Origin: CAZXGD01 sp046350455
Lineage (GTDB): Bacteria > Planctomycetota > Phycisphaerae > Phycisphaerales > SM1A02
NCBI GenBank assembly: GCA_046350455.1
Contig: JAXMAM010000014.1
Coordinates: 4,234-68,233 of the forward strand
DNA: 64,000 nucleotides
Reading direction: 5' to 3'
The notes beneath the pieces are model-generated. The model worked only from the letters and a program-made list of their open reading frames with translations. It ran no database searches and was not told the origin of the DNA. The position numbers were made by a program, and so were the translations under genes. Below are positions 35,390-43,954 of this stretch, in pieces (position 1 is the first letter of the stretch; every line of letters begins with the position of its first letter).

Positions 35390-36380
35390 CCACGTCACCA
35401 TCGCGGGGGACGGCCAGATGGCCGTGGCCCTGGCTGTGCTGCTGGCCGAGGCTGGCACGCGCACGGTGATCTGGAGCCCATTTCCGCGCGCGGCCGAGGA
35501 GCTGGAGCGCACCCGCGTGTCGCCGCGCCTGCCAGAGGCGCCGCTGCCCACGGGCACCACGGTCACGGCCGATGCGCCCGCTGCCCTTCGCAGCACGCAA
35601 CTGGTGGTGAACGCCATCCCCACGCAGTTCATCCGCCCCACGTGGCAGAAGCTGGCCCCGCACCTGGCGCCAGGCGCTGCGGTGGTGAGCGTGGCCAAAG
35701 GCATCGAAGAACGCACCCTGCTCCGCCCCAGCCAGGTGCTGGAAGCCTGCTGTCCGGGCGCAGAAGTGGCCGTGCTGAGCGGACCCACCATCGCAGCAGA
35801 GCTGGCGCGCCACATGCCCGCCATCATGGTGAGCGCCAGCACCAGCGCTGCCCTGGCAGAGCGCGTGCAGCGCACCTTCAGCCTGCCCACGCTCCGCATC
35901 TACACCAACGAGGACGTGGTGGGCGTGGAGATCGCTGGCGCAGCCAAGAACGTGGTGGCCATCGCAGCCGGACTCATTGACGGCCTGGAGCTGGGCAGCA
36001 ACTGCAAGAGCGCGCTCCTGGCGCGCGGGCTGGCTGAGATCGTGCGGCTGGGTGCAGCGCTGGGCGCCAAGGCGGAGACGTTCTTCGGCATCGCGGGCGT
36101 GGGTGACCTGGCCACCACCTGCTTCAGTCCAGAGGGTCGCAACCGCAGCTGCGGCGAGGCCATCGGCCGCAGCGAGACCCTGGAGGCGTACATGGCCCGC
36201 TCACAGAGCGTGGTGGAAGGCGTGGCCACCGCCCGCTCCATCCTGGCGCTGGCCCAGGCGCATGGGGTGGACATGCCCATCGTGCGAGCGGTGGAGGCCA
36301 TCTTGTTCCGGGGCCTCCAGCCAGCCGACGCCATCCGGGCGCTGATGACCCGGACTGCTGGCCCAGAACGCGTGGGGTAG
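35376..36380 (+). CDS. gpsA: glycerol-3-phosphate dehydrogenase [NAD(P)+]
   Basis: Reduces dihydroxyacetone phosphate to sn-glycerol-3-phosphate for phospholipid synthesis. The 334-aa sequence has the dinucleotide fold (VTIAGDGQMAVALAVLLAEAG), VVSVAKGIE, LSGPTIAAELARHMPA, EIAGAAKNVVAIAAGLIDGLELGSNCKSALLARGLAEI with the catalytic Lys, and GVGDLATTCFSPEGRNRSCGEAIGRSE. It begins with TTG inside the HPr gene; no better start is available before the nucleotide-binding strand. It is the last gene of the hpf-ptsN-HPr run. Confidence 0.93.
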   Translation: MTRIDHVTIAGDGQMAVALAVLLAEAGTRTVIWSPFPRAAEELERTRVSPRLPEAPLPTGTTVTADAPAALRSTQLVVNAIPTQFIRPTWQKLAPHLAPGAAVVSVAKGIEERTLLRPSQVLEACCPGAEVAVLSGPTIAAELARHMPAIMVSASTSAALAERVQRTFSLPTLRIYTNEDVVGVEIAGAAKNVVAIAAGLIDGLELGSNCKSALLARGLAEIVRLGAALGAKAETFFGIAGVGDLATTCFSPEGRNRSCGEAIGRSETLEAYMARSQSVVEGVATARSILALAQAHGVDMPIVRAVEAILFRGLQPADAIRALMTRTAGPERVG

Positions 36381-36586
36381 CGCGGGCGGAGCGCGCCTGC
36401 CGCGCGGGCCGCGCCTGCCGTGCGCCGCGTCTGCCGTGCGCGACCTCTCCCCGAACCCATCCCTCCCTGCCTGCGTAGCACCGCAGCCCGGGGCTGGCGT
36501 GCCCCGCTGCCGCGCACCCGGACGGGCGGCCGTCTGGACGCTACCCTTTGTCCTCTGACAGGGTCCTTTCCGGCCCTCTACCAGGC

Positions 36587-38626
36587 ATGAGCACAGCCCC
36601 CGCTACTGCGTCGCATTCCGGAACCCCGCGGGCCAAACCCAGCGCGGCAGACAACATCGCGACTGGCGGCCAGCAGCTGGAACGCCGGCTGGTGGTGGCG
36701 CTCAGCGGCGGCATGCTGCTCCTGGTGGCGTGGCTGGCTGAGAGCGTCTTTGGCATCCGCAACAACGTGGCTGCCATCCCCGCGGCGGTGGGCGCGTTCA
36801 TCGTCAGCGTGCCGCTGTTCATCGGCGCCCTGCGCGAGCTGCGTGAAGGCCGCCCAGGTGGCAACGCCCTGGCCAGCCTGGCGGTCATGGCCGCCATGGC
36901 CAACAACTACTTCCTGCAGGCCGGCTTCCTGGCCTTCTTCCTGTGGCTGGCAGAGCTCATCCTGAGCCGCACCGCGTGGGGCGCCCAGCGCGCCATCCGC
37001 GAACTGGTGGAACTGACCCCAGACGAAGCCCGCGTGGTGGACGCGGAAGGCGCAGAGCGCCAGACCCCCCTCTCCAGCGTCCGCACAGGCATGCTGGTGC
37101 GCGTGCGCCCCGGCGAGAACCTGCCCGTGGACGGCATCGTTCGCACTGGCCAGAGCACCATCAACCAGGCCAGCCTGACAGGCGAGGCTGTGCCGATCGA
37201 AGCAGCGCCCGGCACGCAGGTGTACGCAGGCACGGCCAACCTCAGCGGACAGATTGACATCGAAGTCACGGCCGTGGCCTCGGAAACCACCATCGGCAAG
37301 GTGGAGAGCCTGATCCGCGAGGCAGAGAAGACCAAGACCGCCCGCCAGGAAGTCATCGAGAAGCTCTCCAGCTACTACGTGCCTGTGGTGCTCATGGTGG
37401 CTGGCCTGGTGTGGTTCTTCACCAGCAAGAGCGAAGTGGCCGCAGTGCGCGACAGCGCCAGCGTGCGCGCCATCACCGTGCTGGTGGTCACCGCGCCAGG
37501 CGCGCTCCTCATCAGCTATCCAACCGCCATGGTGGCTGCGTTTGCCGCTGCTGCGCGCCTTGGCATCATGATCAAGCTGACCGGCGTGCTGGAGCGCGCT
37601 GCGCACATTGACACGGTGGTCATGGACAAGACCGGCACGCTGACCACAGGCAAGTTTGCCGTCAGCCGCCTGGTGCCAGCAGAAGGCGTGGAGGGCGCTG
37701 CGCTTCTGCAGGCTGCCGCCGATGCAGAGCAGAGCAGCAACCACCCGCTGGCGCGCAGCATCATGGAGACCGCCACGCGCGCGCGCATCCAGGCCAGCGC
37801 GGTGAGCAACTACAAGGAAATCAGCGGCCGCGGCGTGCAGGCGCAGACTGATGCTGGCACGGTGTATGCAGGCCGCGCTGCGTGGATCGCAGAGCTCAAC
37901 CCCGCGGCCACAGAGCAGGCCCGCGCGGTGGAGGAGAAGCTGGAAGGCATGTCTGGCGTGCACGTCATGCTGGGCGACCGCTACCTGGGCGCTGTGGGCC
38001 TGGAGGACAAGCTGCGCCGCAACGCAGGCGAAGTGGTCAGCGACCTGCGCCAGCTGGGCGTGCGCAAGGTGGTCATCTTCACCGGCGACCGCCTGAGCGT
38101 GGCCAAGCGCGTGGGGCAGTCCGTGGGCGTGGATGCCATCGAGGCGGAGTGCCTGCCAGAAGAGAAGCACGAGGAGCTGAAGTACCTCATCAAGCGCGGC
38201 AACCGCGTGCTGGTGGTGGGCGACGGCATCAACGACGGTCCCATCCTGGCCAGCGCGGACGTGGGCGTGGCCATGGGTCTGAGCGGCAGCGACATTGCCA
38301 CCAACAGCGCTGGCGTGGCGCTGATGAACGACGACCTGCGCAATATTCCGTTCCTGCTGGAGCTGGCCCGCAAGGCGCGCGGCATCGTGGCGGTGAACAT
38401 CTCCGCCAGCCTGGCCATGGCCATCGTGGGCCTTGCGCTGGCTGCCACTGGCCAGATTGACATCTGGATCACGCCCTTCTACCAGGCTGCTGCGTACATC
38501 TTTGTGATTGCCAACAGCCTGCGTCTGGTGCGCTTTGGCGAGGACTTTGCCGCCAACGAAGAAGCCCGCCGCCAGGCCGAAGCCAGCCAGGCCGTGAAGC
38601 CCGTCCGCGCCGAACGCAAGCTGTGA
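36587..38626 (+). CDS. P1B-type (heavy-metal family) P-type ATPase with an APG motif in place of CPx
   Basis: A 679-aa cation ATPase. The actuator SLTGEA motif is at 196-201, phosphorylation motif DKTGT at 347-351, the HP dipeptide of metal-transporting ATPases at 386-387 (SSNHPLA) and GDGINDGPIL later. The membrane motif that is CPC, CPG or similar in P1B pumps reads VTAPGALLISYP at 301-312. There is no N-terminal metal-binding domain, and the protein's only cysteine is in the nucleotide domain (EAECLPEE). It therefore cannot coordinate a soft metal through membrane thiols; substrate unknown. ATG 36587 is preferred to an upstream TTG at 36548, which directly abuts a TACCCT box. The 206-bp spacer before it is GC-rich and shows no gene. 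Confidence 0.85.
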   Translation: MSTAPATASHSGTPRAKPSAADNIATGGQQLERRLVVALSGGMLLLVAWLAESVFGIRNNVAAIPAAVGAFIVSVPLFIGALRELREGRPGGNALASLAVMAAMANNYFLQAGFLAFFLWLAELILSRTAWGAQRAIRELVELTPDEARVVDAEGAERQTPLSSVRTGMLVRVRPGENLPVDGIVRTGQSTINQASLTGEAVPIEAAPGTQVYAGTANLSGQIDIEVTAVASETTIGKVESLIREAEKTKTARQEVIEKLSSYYVPVVLMVAGLVWFFTSKSEVAAVRDSASVRAITVLVVTAPGALLISYPTAMVAAFAAAARLGIMIKLTGVLERAAHIDTVVMDKTGTLTTGKFAVSRLVPAEGVEGAALLQAAADAEQSSNHPLARSIMETATRARIQASAVSNYKEISGRGVQAQTDAGTVYAGRAAWIAELNPAATEQARAVEEKLEGMSGVHVMLGDRYLGAVGLEDKLRRNAGEVVSDLRQLGVRKVVIFTGDRLSVAKRVGQSVGVDAIEAECLPEEKHEELKYLIKRGNRVLVVGDGINDGPILASADVGVAMGLSGSDIATNSAGVALMNDDLRNIPFLLELARKARGIVAVNISASLAMAIVGLALAATGQIDIWITPFYQAAAYIFVIANSLRLVRFGEDFAANEEARRQAEASQAVKPVRAERKL

Positions 38627-38631
38627 CGAGC

Positions 38632-38665
38632 GAAACTCGTGCCTGGCACTCCTGTCCCTAGTTTC
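38632..38665. repeat. 34-bp repeat unit shared by two convergent genes
   Basis: Starts 5 bp after the TGA of the P-type ATPase gene with its GTGCC end facing that gene. On the minus strand it contains the TAG stop of the zinc-ribbon gene (38658-38660), so it supplies that protein's last codon and stop. TCCTGTCCC subtype. Confidence 0.85.
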
Positions 38666-40181
38666 GCGCGGCCGGCGCGGTCAGCCCGCGCAGCAGCGCA
38701 TTCAGGCTGAGCGCCAGCTCCGCGCGGTCGAGCCCCGCGTAAAGCTGTAGGTGCATGTCGCGCCAGCCGTAGAAGCCAAGCTGCGGCGCAGTGCCTGAGG
38801 CGCGGAGCGCGTCGGTCAAGACCGTCTGCACCTGTCCCTGTTCCAGCCGCACAAACTCGATGCGGGAAATGCCCTTGCCCGGCACCACGGTGCGCGCAGC
38901 CTGCTGCCCGCGCCGCTTGGGCGCCTGCAGGATGGTCAGCTGGCCCGGCTCAACAATCCACGTCTGGCTGGAGGGCTGGAACCGCGCGCGCGGGCGGGGC
39001 GCAGCACGATCCGCGCGCACACGCGCCAGGAACCACGGCAGCCCGATGGAGATGAACACAATGACCGCGACAGGCAGGACTGCTGACGGCAACGTGGAGG
39101 TGCTCGCGGGAAGCGCGATGCGCAGCGCGATGTCTGTCACCACAGCAGCCGCCACCACCGCCACGATCGCCAGCAGCATCGTCCGGCCCCTCCTCGGCAT
39201 GGCCTCCATGCTGCTCCGCCAGCCGTTCATGACCACAGCCCCGGCAGGCACTTCCAGCGCGCAGTGCGGGCAGCGCACGGCGGACTGAAGCGGCTCCACC
39301 CAGTCGCCCAACGTCTCTGGGCTCTCTGGCAGCAGACCCCGGCACTGCGGGCACACGGGCGGCACGCCTGGCGTGGCCTTGGTGAGCTCCGGCGGAAGCA
39401 CCGCGCCCTGCCCTGGACTGCTGCGCAGCGTGCCCAGCACCGCCGCTGCCACCTCCTCCGGCGCCAGATCTGGTGCTGGAGGGAGCAGCACGCTCATCAC
39501 AGACAGCGGTGATCGCACTGTGAACAGCGGCCCATCGATGGTCAGGATGAAGGGATCGATGTCCTCCTTTCCAGACAGGATGCGATCGCGACGGAAGGCC
39601 TGCACAGAACGGACGTCGCCAGCTGCGACGCGCACTGGCTCTGCAGTTGGTCCACCGCGAAAGATGGACAGCACGCCAGGCTCCACCAGCATGCGCGTGT
39701 CTCCCACGCGGCCCCCCGCTCCACCGGCGAGTTCCCGCGCGATGCGCCACCTGCGCAGCGCCAGGAAGGTCGGCACGAGGAGCCCGATCAGAGGCGCCAT
39801 GAACACCAACGATCTGCCTCCTCTCCCGTAGAACCACTGCCACGCCGTGACCCCGGGCGCCCACACCTGCGTTCCAATGGTGGCAGCCACGATCAGGAGC
39901 AGGCTGCCTACCCCCACCCACAGCGGCCAGTATTCGCCCTTGCCAGCGGACAAAGGCAGACCCTCAGAGGCGCCCGCGAGGCATCGCGAGCCGCGTGAAA
40001 GGTGCAGCCCGCACTCTGGGCAATCCACCTCTTCCTCGAACGCCTCATAGGGGTCCAAGGGCACGCCCGGCATTCCAGACAGGTCATAGGCACACCGCGG
40101 GCAGCAGTTGCGGGCGATCTCTGGTGGGACAGCGCGTCTCATGGGTTGCCAGCCGCAGCCAAGCGTGGCTGCGCGCGACAC
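38658..40181 (-). CDS. zinc-ribbon membrane protein of unknown function
   Basis: About 507 aa. A CCPRCAYDLSG..CPECG zinc ribbon near the N-terminus is typical of planctomycete membrane proteins. Two hydrophobic segments follow, then a soluble region, a second ribbon (CPQCRGLLP..CPHCALEVP), two more helices and a C-terminal soluble domain (TWIVEPGQLTILQAPKRRG). The two halves look like a duplication: ribbon, two helices, soluble domain (compare RMLVEPGVLSIFRG with TWIVEPGQLTILQA). GTG 40181 is chosen because TACGAT on the minus strand (40194-40189) lies 7 nt before it; ATG 40142 is the alternative. The stop codon is inside a 34-bp repeat. Confidence 0.65.
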   Translation of the reverse strand: MSRAATLGCGWQPMRRAVPPEIARNCCPRCAYDLSGMPGVPLDPYEAFEEEVDCPECGLHLSRGSRCLAGASEGLPLSAGKGEYWPLWVGVGSLLLIVAATIGTQVWAPGVTAWQWFYGRGGRSLVFMAPLIGLLVPTFLALRRWRIARELAGGAGGRVGDTRMLVEPGVLSIFRGGPTAEPVRVAAGDVRSVQAFRRDRILSGKEDIDPFILTIDGPLFTVRSPLSVMSVLLPPAPDLAPEEVAAAVLGTLRSSPGQGAVLPPELTKATPGVPPVCPQCRGLLPESPETLGDWVEPLQSAVRCPHCALEVPAGAVVMNGWRSSMEAMPRRGRTMLLAIVAVVAAAVVTDIALRIALPASTSTLPSAVLPVAVIVFISIGLPWFLARVRADRAAPRPRARFQPSSQTWIVEPGQLTILQAPKRRGQQAARTVVPGKGISRIEFVRLEQGQVQTVLTDALRASGTAPQLGFYGWRDMHLQLYAGLDRAELALSLNALLRGLTAPAARN

Positions 40182-40197
40182 CAGCACAATCGTAGGA

Positions 40198-40231
40198 GAA
40201 AGTGGTGCCAGGCACGGGTGTCCCTGGTTTC
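40198..40231. repeat. 34-bp repeat unit upstream of the zinc-ribbon gene
   Basis: Read on the minus strand it ends TTTC 3 nt before the TACGAT box of the zinc-ribbon gene. On the plus strand it precedes the DUF486 gene by 67 bp. GGGTGTCCC subtype, ending TGGTTTC. Confidence 0.82.
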
Positions 40232-40298
40232 CGTGCGCCCCGCGCCGCGCGCCACACGCCCCCGGCCGGCCCCGCCACCCCCTGCGTAGCCTGTTGCC

Positions 40299-40697
40299 AT
40301 GACTCCCGTCCCTCCAGCGTCGGCCCTCTCGCCTGTTGCTGCGCGCGTGCTCACGCCAGTGCTGCTGGTCCTCTCAAACGTCTTCATGACCTACGCGTGG
40401 TACGGCCACCTGCGCGACCTGCGCGCTGCGCCCATCTGGCTTGCCATCGCCGCCAGCTGGGGCGTGGCGTTCTTTGAATACTGCCTGCAGGTGCCAGCCA
40501 ACCGCATCGGCTTTCAGGAGGCAGGGTTCAGCCTGCAGCAGCTGAAGGTCATGCAGGAGATCATCACGATGGCTGTCTTCGCAGGCTTCGCCATGTGGTA
40601 CATGCGCGAGCGGCTCACGCTGGACTTCCTGTGGGCCAGCCTGTGCCTGGTGGGCGCGGCGGTGTTCATGTTCCGCGGGGTGAGTGCACCAGCATGA
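40299..40697 (+). CDS. DMT-superfamily DUF486 membrane protein
   Basis: A 132-aa protein with four hydrophobic helices of the DUF486 family: LLVLSNVFMTYAWYGHL, PIWLAIAASWGVAFFEYCLQVPANRIG, FSLQQLKVMQEIITMAVFAGFAMWYM and LDFLWASLCLVGAAVFMF. The EYxxQVPANRIG and QLKxxQEIIT segments identify it. Role unknown; drug/metabolite-transporter fold. TAGCCT (40287-40292) is 6 nt before the ATG, so the mRNA is probably leaderless. It overlaps the next gene by 4 bp. Confidence 0.88.
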   Translation: MTPVPPASALSPVAARVLTPVLLVLSNVFMTYAWYGHLRDLRAAPIWLAIAASWGVAFFEYCLQVPANRIGFQEAGFSLQQLKVMQEIITMAVFAGFAMWYMRERLTLDFLWASLCLVGAAVFMFRGVSAPA

Positions 40698-41485
40698 GTG
40701 AGCCCCGCGGACAGCCGAACGCCGCGCCGCGAGCTGCGCCAAGCACCGCGCCCAGCGCCGCACCTAGCGCCACGCCCAGCGCCGCGCCACGCGCCGTCCC
40801 CAGCGGCCCGCCCTCGGTCCGCATGCGGTGGGACCGGTTGGCATTCCTCCACTGGCGGGTGGACCCTGCGCGCGTGCGCCCGCTGGTTCCAGCTCCACTG
40901 GAACTGGACCTGTTCGACGGCTCCGCGTGGGTGGGCCTGGTGCCATTCGCAATGCAGCACTGCCGCTTCCGCGGCCTGCCAGCGCTGGGGCTGCTGACAG
41001 ACTTCTGGGAGTGCAACGTGCGCACGTACGTGCGCCACCGGGACCAGATTGGCGTGTGGTTCATGTCGCTGGATGCTGCGTCGTGGCTGCCCGTGCTGGG
41101 TGGCCGAACGCTGTGGGGGCTCAACTATCGCCACGCGCGGTTCACCGTGCAGACCAGCGGCGCTCGCACGGACTACGCGCTGCGCCGCCGCCGCGGGCCT
41201 GGTGCCACGCACATCGTGTGGGAGACGCACGGGCCAGAGCGCACCGCACAGCCGGGCACGCTGGAGCACTTCCTGGTGGAGCGGTACGCGCTGTTCACGC
41301 ACCACCGCGGCCGCGTGTCACGCAGCCCCGTGTGGCATCAGCCGTGGCAGCTGACAGACGCGCGCCTCCTGAAGCTGGAGGACAGCCTGCTGGAAGCGCA
41401 GGGGCTGCCCGGTGTAGCAGCGCGGCGCCCGGACATCGTGCTCGCCTCACCCGGCGTAGATGCGCTGGGCTGGCGGGCGCGCTGA
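40694..41485 (+). CDS. DUF2071 (YqjF-family) protein
   Basis: A 263-aa protein of the YqjF/DUF2071 family: MRWDRLAFLHWRVDPARVRPLVPAPLELDLFDGSAWVGLVPF, then FWECNVRTYVRHRDQIGVWFMSLDAASW, FLVERYALFTHHRGRVSRSPVWHQPWQL. Function unknown, an acetoacetate-decarboxylase-like fold has been suggested for the family. The first 42 residues are a low-complexity APS/AAP repeat (PNAAPRAAPSTAPSAAPSAT) not part of the domain, encoded by imperfect 12- to 15-bp repeats. Translationally coupled to DUF486 (ATGA). Confidence 0.83.
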   Translation: MSEPRGQPNAAPRAAPSTAPSAAPSATPSAAPRAVPSGPPSVRMRWDRLAFLHWRVDPARVRPLVPAPLELDLFDGSAWVGLVPFAMQHCRFRGLPALGLLTDFWECNVRTYVRHRDQIGVWFMSLDAASWLPVLGGRTLWGLNYRHARFTVQTSGARTDYALRRRRGPGATHIVWETHGPERTAQPGTLEHFLVERYALFTHHRGRVSRSPVWHQPWQLTDARLLKLEDSLLEAQGLPGVAARRPDIVLASPGVDALGWRAR

Positions 41486-41512
41486 AGAGTCAGCACGCGA
41501 ACCCGCCCTGCA

Positions 41513-41581
41513 GAAACCCGGGACAGGAGTGCCAGGCACGAGTTTCCGAAAGTAGGGACACCCGTGCCAGGCACCACTTTC
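41513..41581. repeat. pair of 34-bp repeat units without cassette
   Basis: Units 41513-41546 (ACAGGA subtype) and 41548-41581 (ACACCC subtype) are separated by one C, the same arrangement as the right-hand ends of cassettes A, C and D. The second ends one base before the TGA stop of fbaB on the minus strand, GTGCC end facing the gene. Confidence 0.85.
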
Positions 41582-41582
41582 T

Positions 41583-42683
41583 TCACGCAAGGGTGATGCG
41601 GGGGTCCAGGTACACGTCCTGGATGGCGTTCAGGATCTGCACGCCTTCCTTCATGGGGCGCTGGAATGCCTTGCGGCCGCTGATCAGGCCCTGCCCGCCA
41701 GCGCGCTTATTGATCACCGCTGTCTTCACAGCGTCCTGCAGGTCGTTTGCGCCGCTGGCGCCGCCGGAGTTGATCAGGCCCACGCGCCCGCTGTAGCAGT
41801 TGAGCACCTGGTAGCGGCACAGGTCGATCGGATGATCGGTGCTCAGCTCGGTGTAGATGCGCTTGTCAAACTTGCCGTAGCTGGAGCCGCCTGTGCCCAT
41901 GGCTTCGTAGCCGCCGTTCAGCTCGGGCAGCTTCTGCTTGATGACATCCGCCTTGATGGTGACGCCCAGGTGATTGGCCTGGCCAGTCAGGTCGGCCGAC
42001 ACGTGATAGTCCTTGCCGTTGCGCTTGAATGCGTCGTTGCGCAGGTAGCACCACAGGAAGCAGGCCATGCCCAGCGCGTGCGCCTCCTCGAACATGCGCG
42101 AGACATAGATGATCTCGTTGGTGGAATCCTCGTTGCCAAAGTAGACGGTGGCGCCCACCGCGCAGGCACCCAGGTTCCAGCACTCGCGGATGGTGCCGAA
42201 CGGAATCTCCTTCTGGCCGTTGGGATAGGTGAGCAGCTCGTTGTGGTTGAACTTCACCATGAAGGGAATGCGGTGCGCGTACTTGCGGCTCACGCTGGAC
42301 AGCACGCCAAAGGTGCTGGCCACGGCGTTGCACCCGCCCTCCACCGCCAGCTTCACGATGTTCTCGCCATCGAAGTACGCCGGATTCTTGGCAAAGCTGG
42401 CACCAGCGCTGTGCTCGATGCCCTGGTCCACCGGCAGGATGCTCATGTACCCCGTGCCGCCCAGGCGGCCGTGACCATAGATGCGCGCCAGGCTGTTCAG
42501 CACCTGTGGGTTGCGGTCGGTGGCTCCAAAGCAGCGCTCCAGGAAGTCTGGCCCTGGCGAGTGCAGCAGCGTCTTGCTGACCTTGGCCGTGTGATTCAGC
42601 AGGCTGTCTGCCTCTGCGCCCAGGATGGCGGCGACATCAGTGCGAGAGGAGCTTGCCGAGGGAGAAGTCATGGTGGTGGACAT
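41583..42683 (-). CDS. fbaB: fructose-bisphosphate aldolase, class I (FbaB/DhnA type)
   Basis: Cleaves fructose-1,6-bisphosphate through a Schiff-base lysine. The 366-aa protein has GTGYMSILPVDQGIEHSAGASFAKNP, GCNAVASTFGVL, FMVKFNHNELLTYPN, GACAVGATVYFGNE, the GVTIKADVIKQKLP segment with the likely catalytic Lys, and GLINSGGASGANDLQDAV phosphate-binding residues near the end. This is the archaeal/bacterial DhnA class. TACGAT (42698-42693 on the minus strand) is 9 nt before the ATG. Confidence 0.95.
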   Translation of the reverse strand: MSTTMTSPSASSSRTDVAAILGAEADSLLNHTAKVSKTLLHSPGPDFLERCFGATDRNPQVLNSLARIYGHGRLGGTGYMSILPVDQGIEHSAGASFAKNPAYFDGENIVKLAVEGGCNAVASTFGVLSSVSRKYAHRIPFMVKFNHNELLTYPNGQKEIPFGTIRECWNLGACAVGATVYFGNEDSTNEIIYVSRMFEEAHALGMACFLWCYLRNDAFKRNGKDYHVSADLTGQANHLGVTIKADVIKQKLPELNGGYEAMGTGGSSYGKFDKRIYTELSTDHPIDLCRYQVLNCYSGRVGLINSGGASGANDLQDAVKTAVINKRAGGQGLISGRKAFQRPMKEGVQILNAIQDVYLDPRITLA

Positions 42684-42742
42684 GGCCTTGGCATCGTACT
42701 TGCTGCCGCCACCCTCCCACGCACCCTCTGTACAGTCTGTGT

Positions 42743-43954
42743 GTGCACGCCAAGCGCCCCCGCCGTCGCCGCACCATGCTCAGCCCGCTGGCAGCGCTCC
42801 GCCACCACGAGGCCTTCAAGGGGGTGCTGCTGGTGGTGGCGGCCATCGTGGCCCTGGTGCTGGCCAACACCAGCGCGCAGCCCGCGTACGCAGCAGCGCT
42901 GGACCTGCCTGTGCCAGTCCCTGGCAAGCCGCTCACGCTGCTGCTGTTCGTGAACGACTTCCTGATGGCCGCCTTCTTCCTGCTGGTGGGCATGGAGTTG
43001 AAGCGCGAGCTTGCAGAGGGCGAGCTCAGCTCGCGCAGCCGCATCATGCTGCCGGCCATCGCAGCGCTGGGCGGCATGATCGGGCCAGCGGTCATCTACT
43101 GGTGCTTCAACACCAGCCGCGCAGAGGCGCAGCCGGGGTGGGCCATCCCGTGCGCCACGGACATCGCGTTTGCGCTGGGCATCATGGCGCTCCTGGGCAA
43201 GCGGGTGCCAGCGGGGCTCAAGGTCTTCCTCACTGCGCTGGCTGTGCTGGACGATCTTGGGGCCATCATCATCATCGCGCTCTTCTACACCGCGCAGCTC
43301 AAGCCGTGGTTCCTGCTGGGTGCGGTGGGCGTGTTTGTGATCATGGGGCTCCTGAACCGCCGCGGCGTGACGCGCGTGTGGCTGTACCTCTTGCTGGGCG
43401 CTGTCATGTGGTGGTTCACGCTGAAGAGCGGCGTGCACGCCACGCTGGCTGGCGTGGCCACAGCCATGGCCATCCCCATGCGCAGCCGGAACGGCAAGGA
43501 AGTGATGGCGCCGTTCGAGCATGCGCTGGAGCCGTGGATCAGCTTTGCCGTGCTCCCGATCTTTGCGCTGGCCAACGCAGGCGTGATGCTGGGCGAACTG
43601 GGCCCCAATGGCGCGCTGAACTCCGTGAGCCTGGGCGCTGCCGTGGGCCTTCTGGGCGGGAAAGTGGTGGGCGTGTTCGGCGCGTCCGTGCTGGCGGTGG
43701 CGCTTGGGCTGGGCAGCCTGCCAAGCGGCACGCGCTGGTCTGGCCTGTTTGGCGTGGCCATCCTGTGCGGCATCGGCTTCACCATGAGCATCTTCATCGC
43801 AGAGCTGGCCTTCGTGAGCACTGCGGACGGCGTGAGCGGCGAGCTGCTGCGTGGCCAGGCCAAGGCTGGCATCCTGCTGGGAAGCGCTGTGGCGGCACTC
43901 CTGGGGCTGGCAGTGCTGGCGCTGGTGAGCCGGCGCGCGGGCGCAGCGGCCTAG
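42743..43954 (+). CDS. nhaA: Na+/H+ antiporter NhaA
   Basis: Electrogenic antiporter for pH and sodium homeostasis, about 403 aa with 11-12 helices. The family markers are NDFLMAAFFLLVGMELKREL, IPCATDIAFALGIMALLGKRVPAGLKVFLTALAVLDDLGAIIIIALFY (the Asp pair that carries the ions), HATLAGV and FGVAILCGIGFTMSIFIAELAF. GTG 42743 lies 6 nt after TACAGT (42731-42736); ATG 42776 is the alternative and would drop 11 mostly basic residues. It ends on a TAG that shares bases with the convergent mnmA stop (CTAG). Confidence 0.94.
   Translation: MHAKRPRRRRTMLSPLAALRHHEAFKGVLLVVAAIVALVLANTSAQPAYAAALDLPVPVPGKPLTLLLFVNDFLMAAFFLLVGMELKRELAEGELSSRSRIMLPAIAALGGMIGPAVIYWCFNTSRAEAQPGWAIPCATDIAFALGIMALLGKRVPAGLKVFLTALAVLDDLGAIIIIALFYTAQLKPWFLLGAVGVFVIMGLLNRRGVTRVWLYLLLGAVMWWFTLKSGVHATLAGVATAMAIPMRSRNGKEVMAPFEHALEPWISFAVLPIFALANAGVMLGELGPNGALNSVSLGAAVGLLGGKVVGVFGASVLAVALGLGSLPSGTRWSGLFGVAILCGIGFTMSIFIAELAFVSTADGVSGELLRGQAKAGILLGSAVAALLGLAVLALVSRRAGAAA

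Noticed and set aside
36381..36586. Small RNA or gene in the GC-rich spacer before the P-type ATPase
   Set aside because: Only imperfect GCGCCTGCCGTGCGC-type echoes; no promoter-terminator pair or conserved frame.
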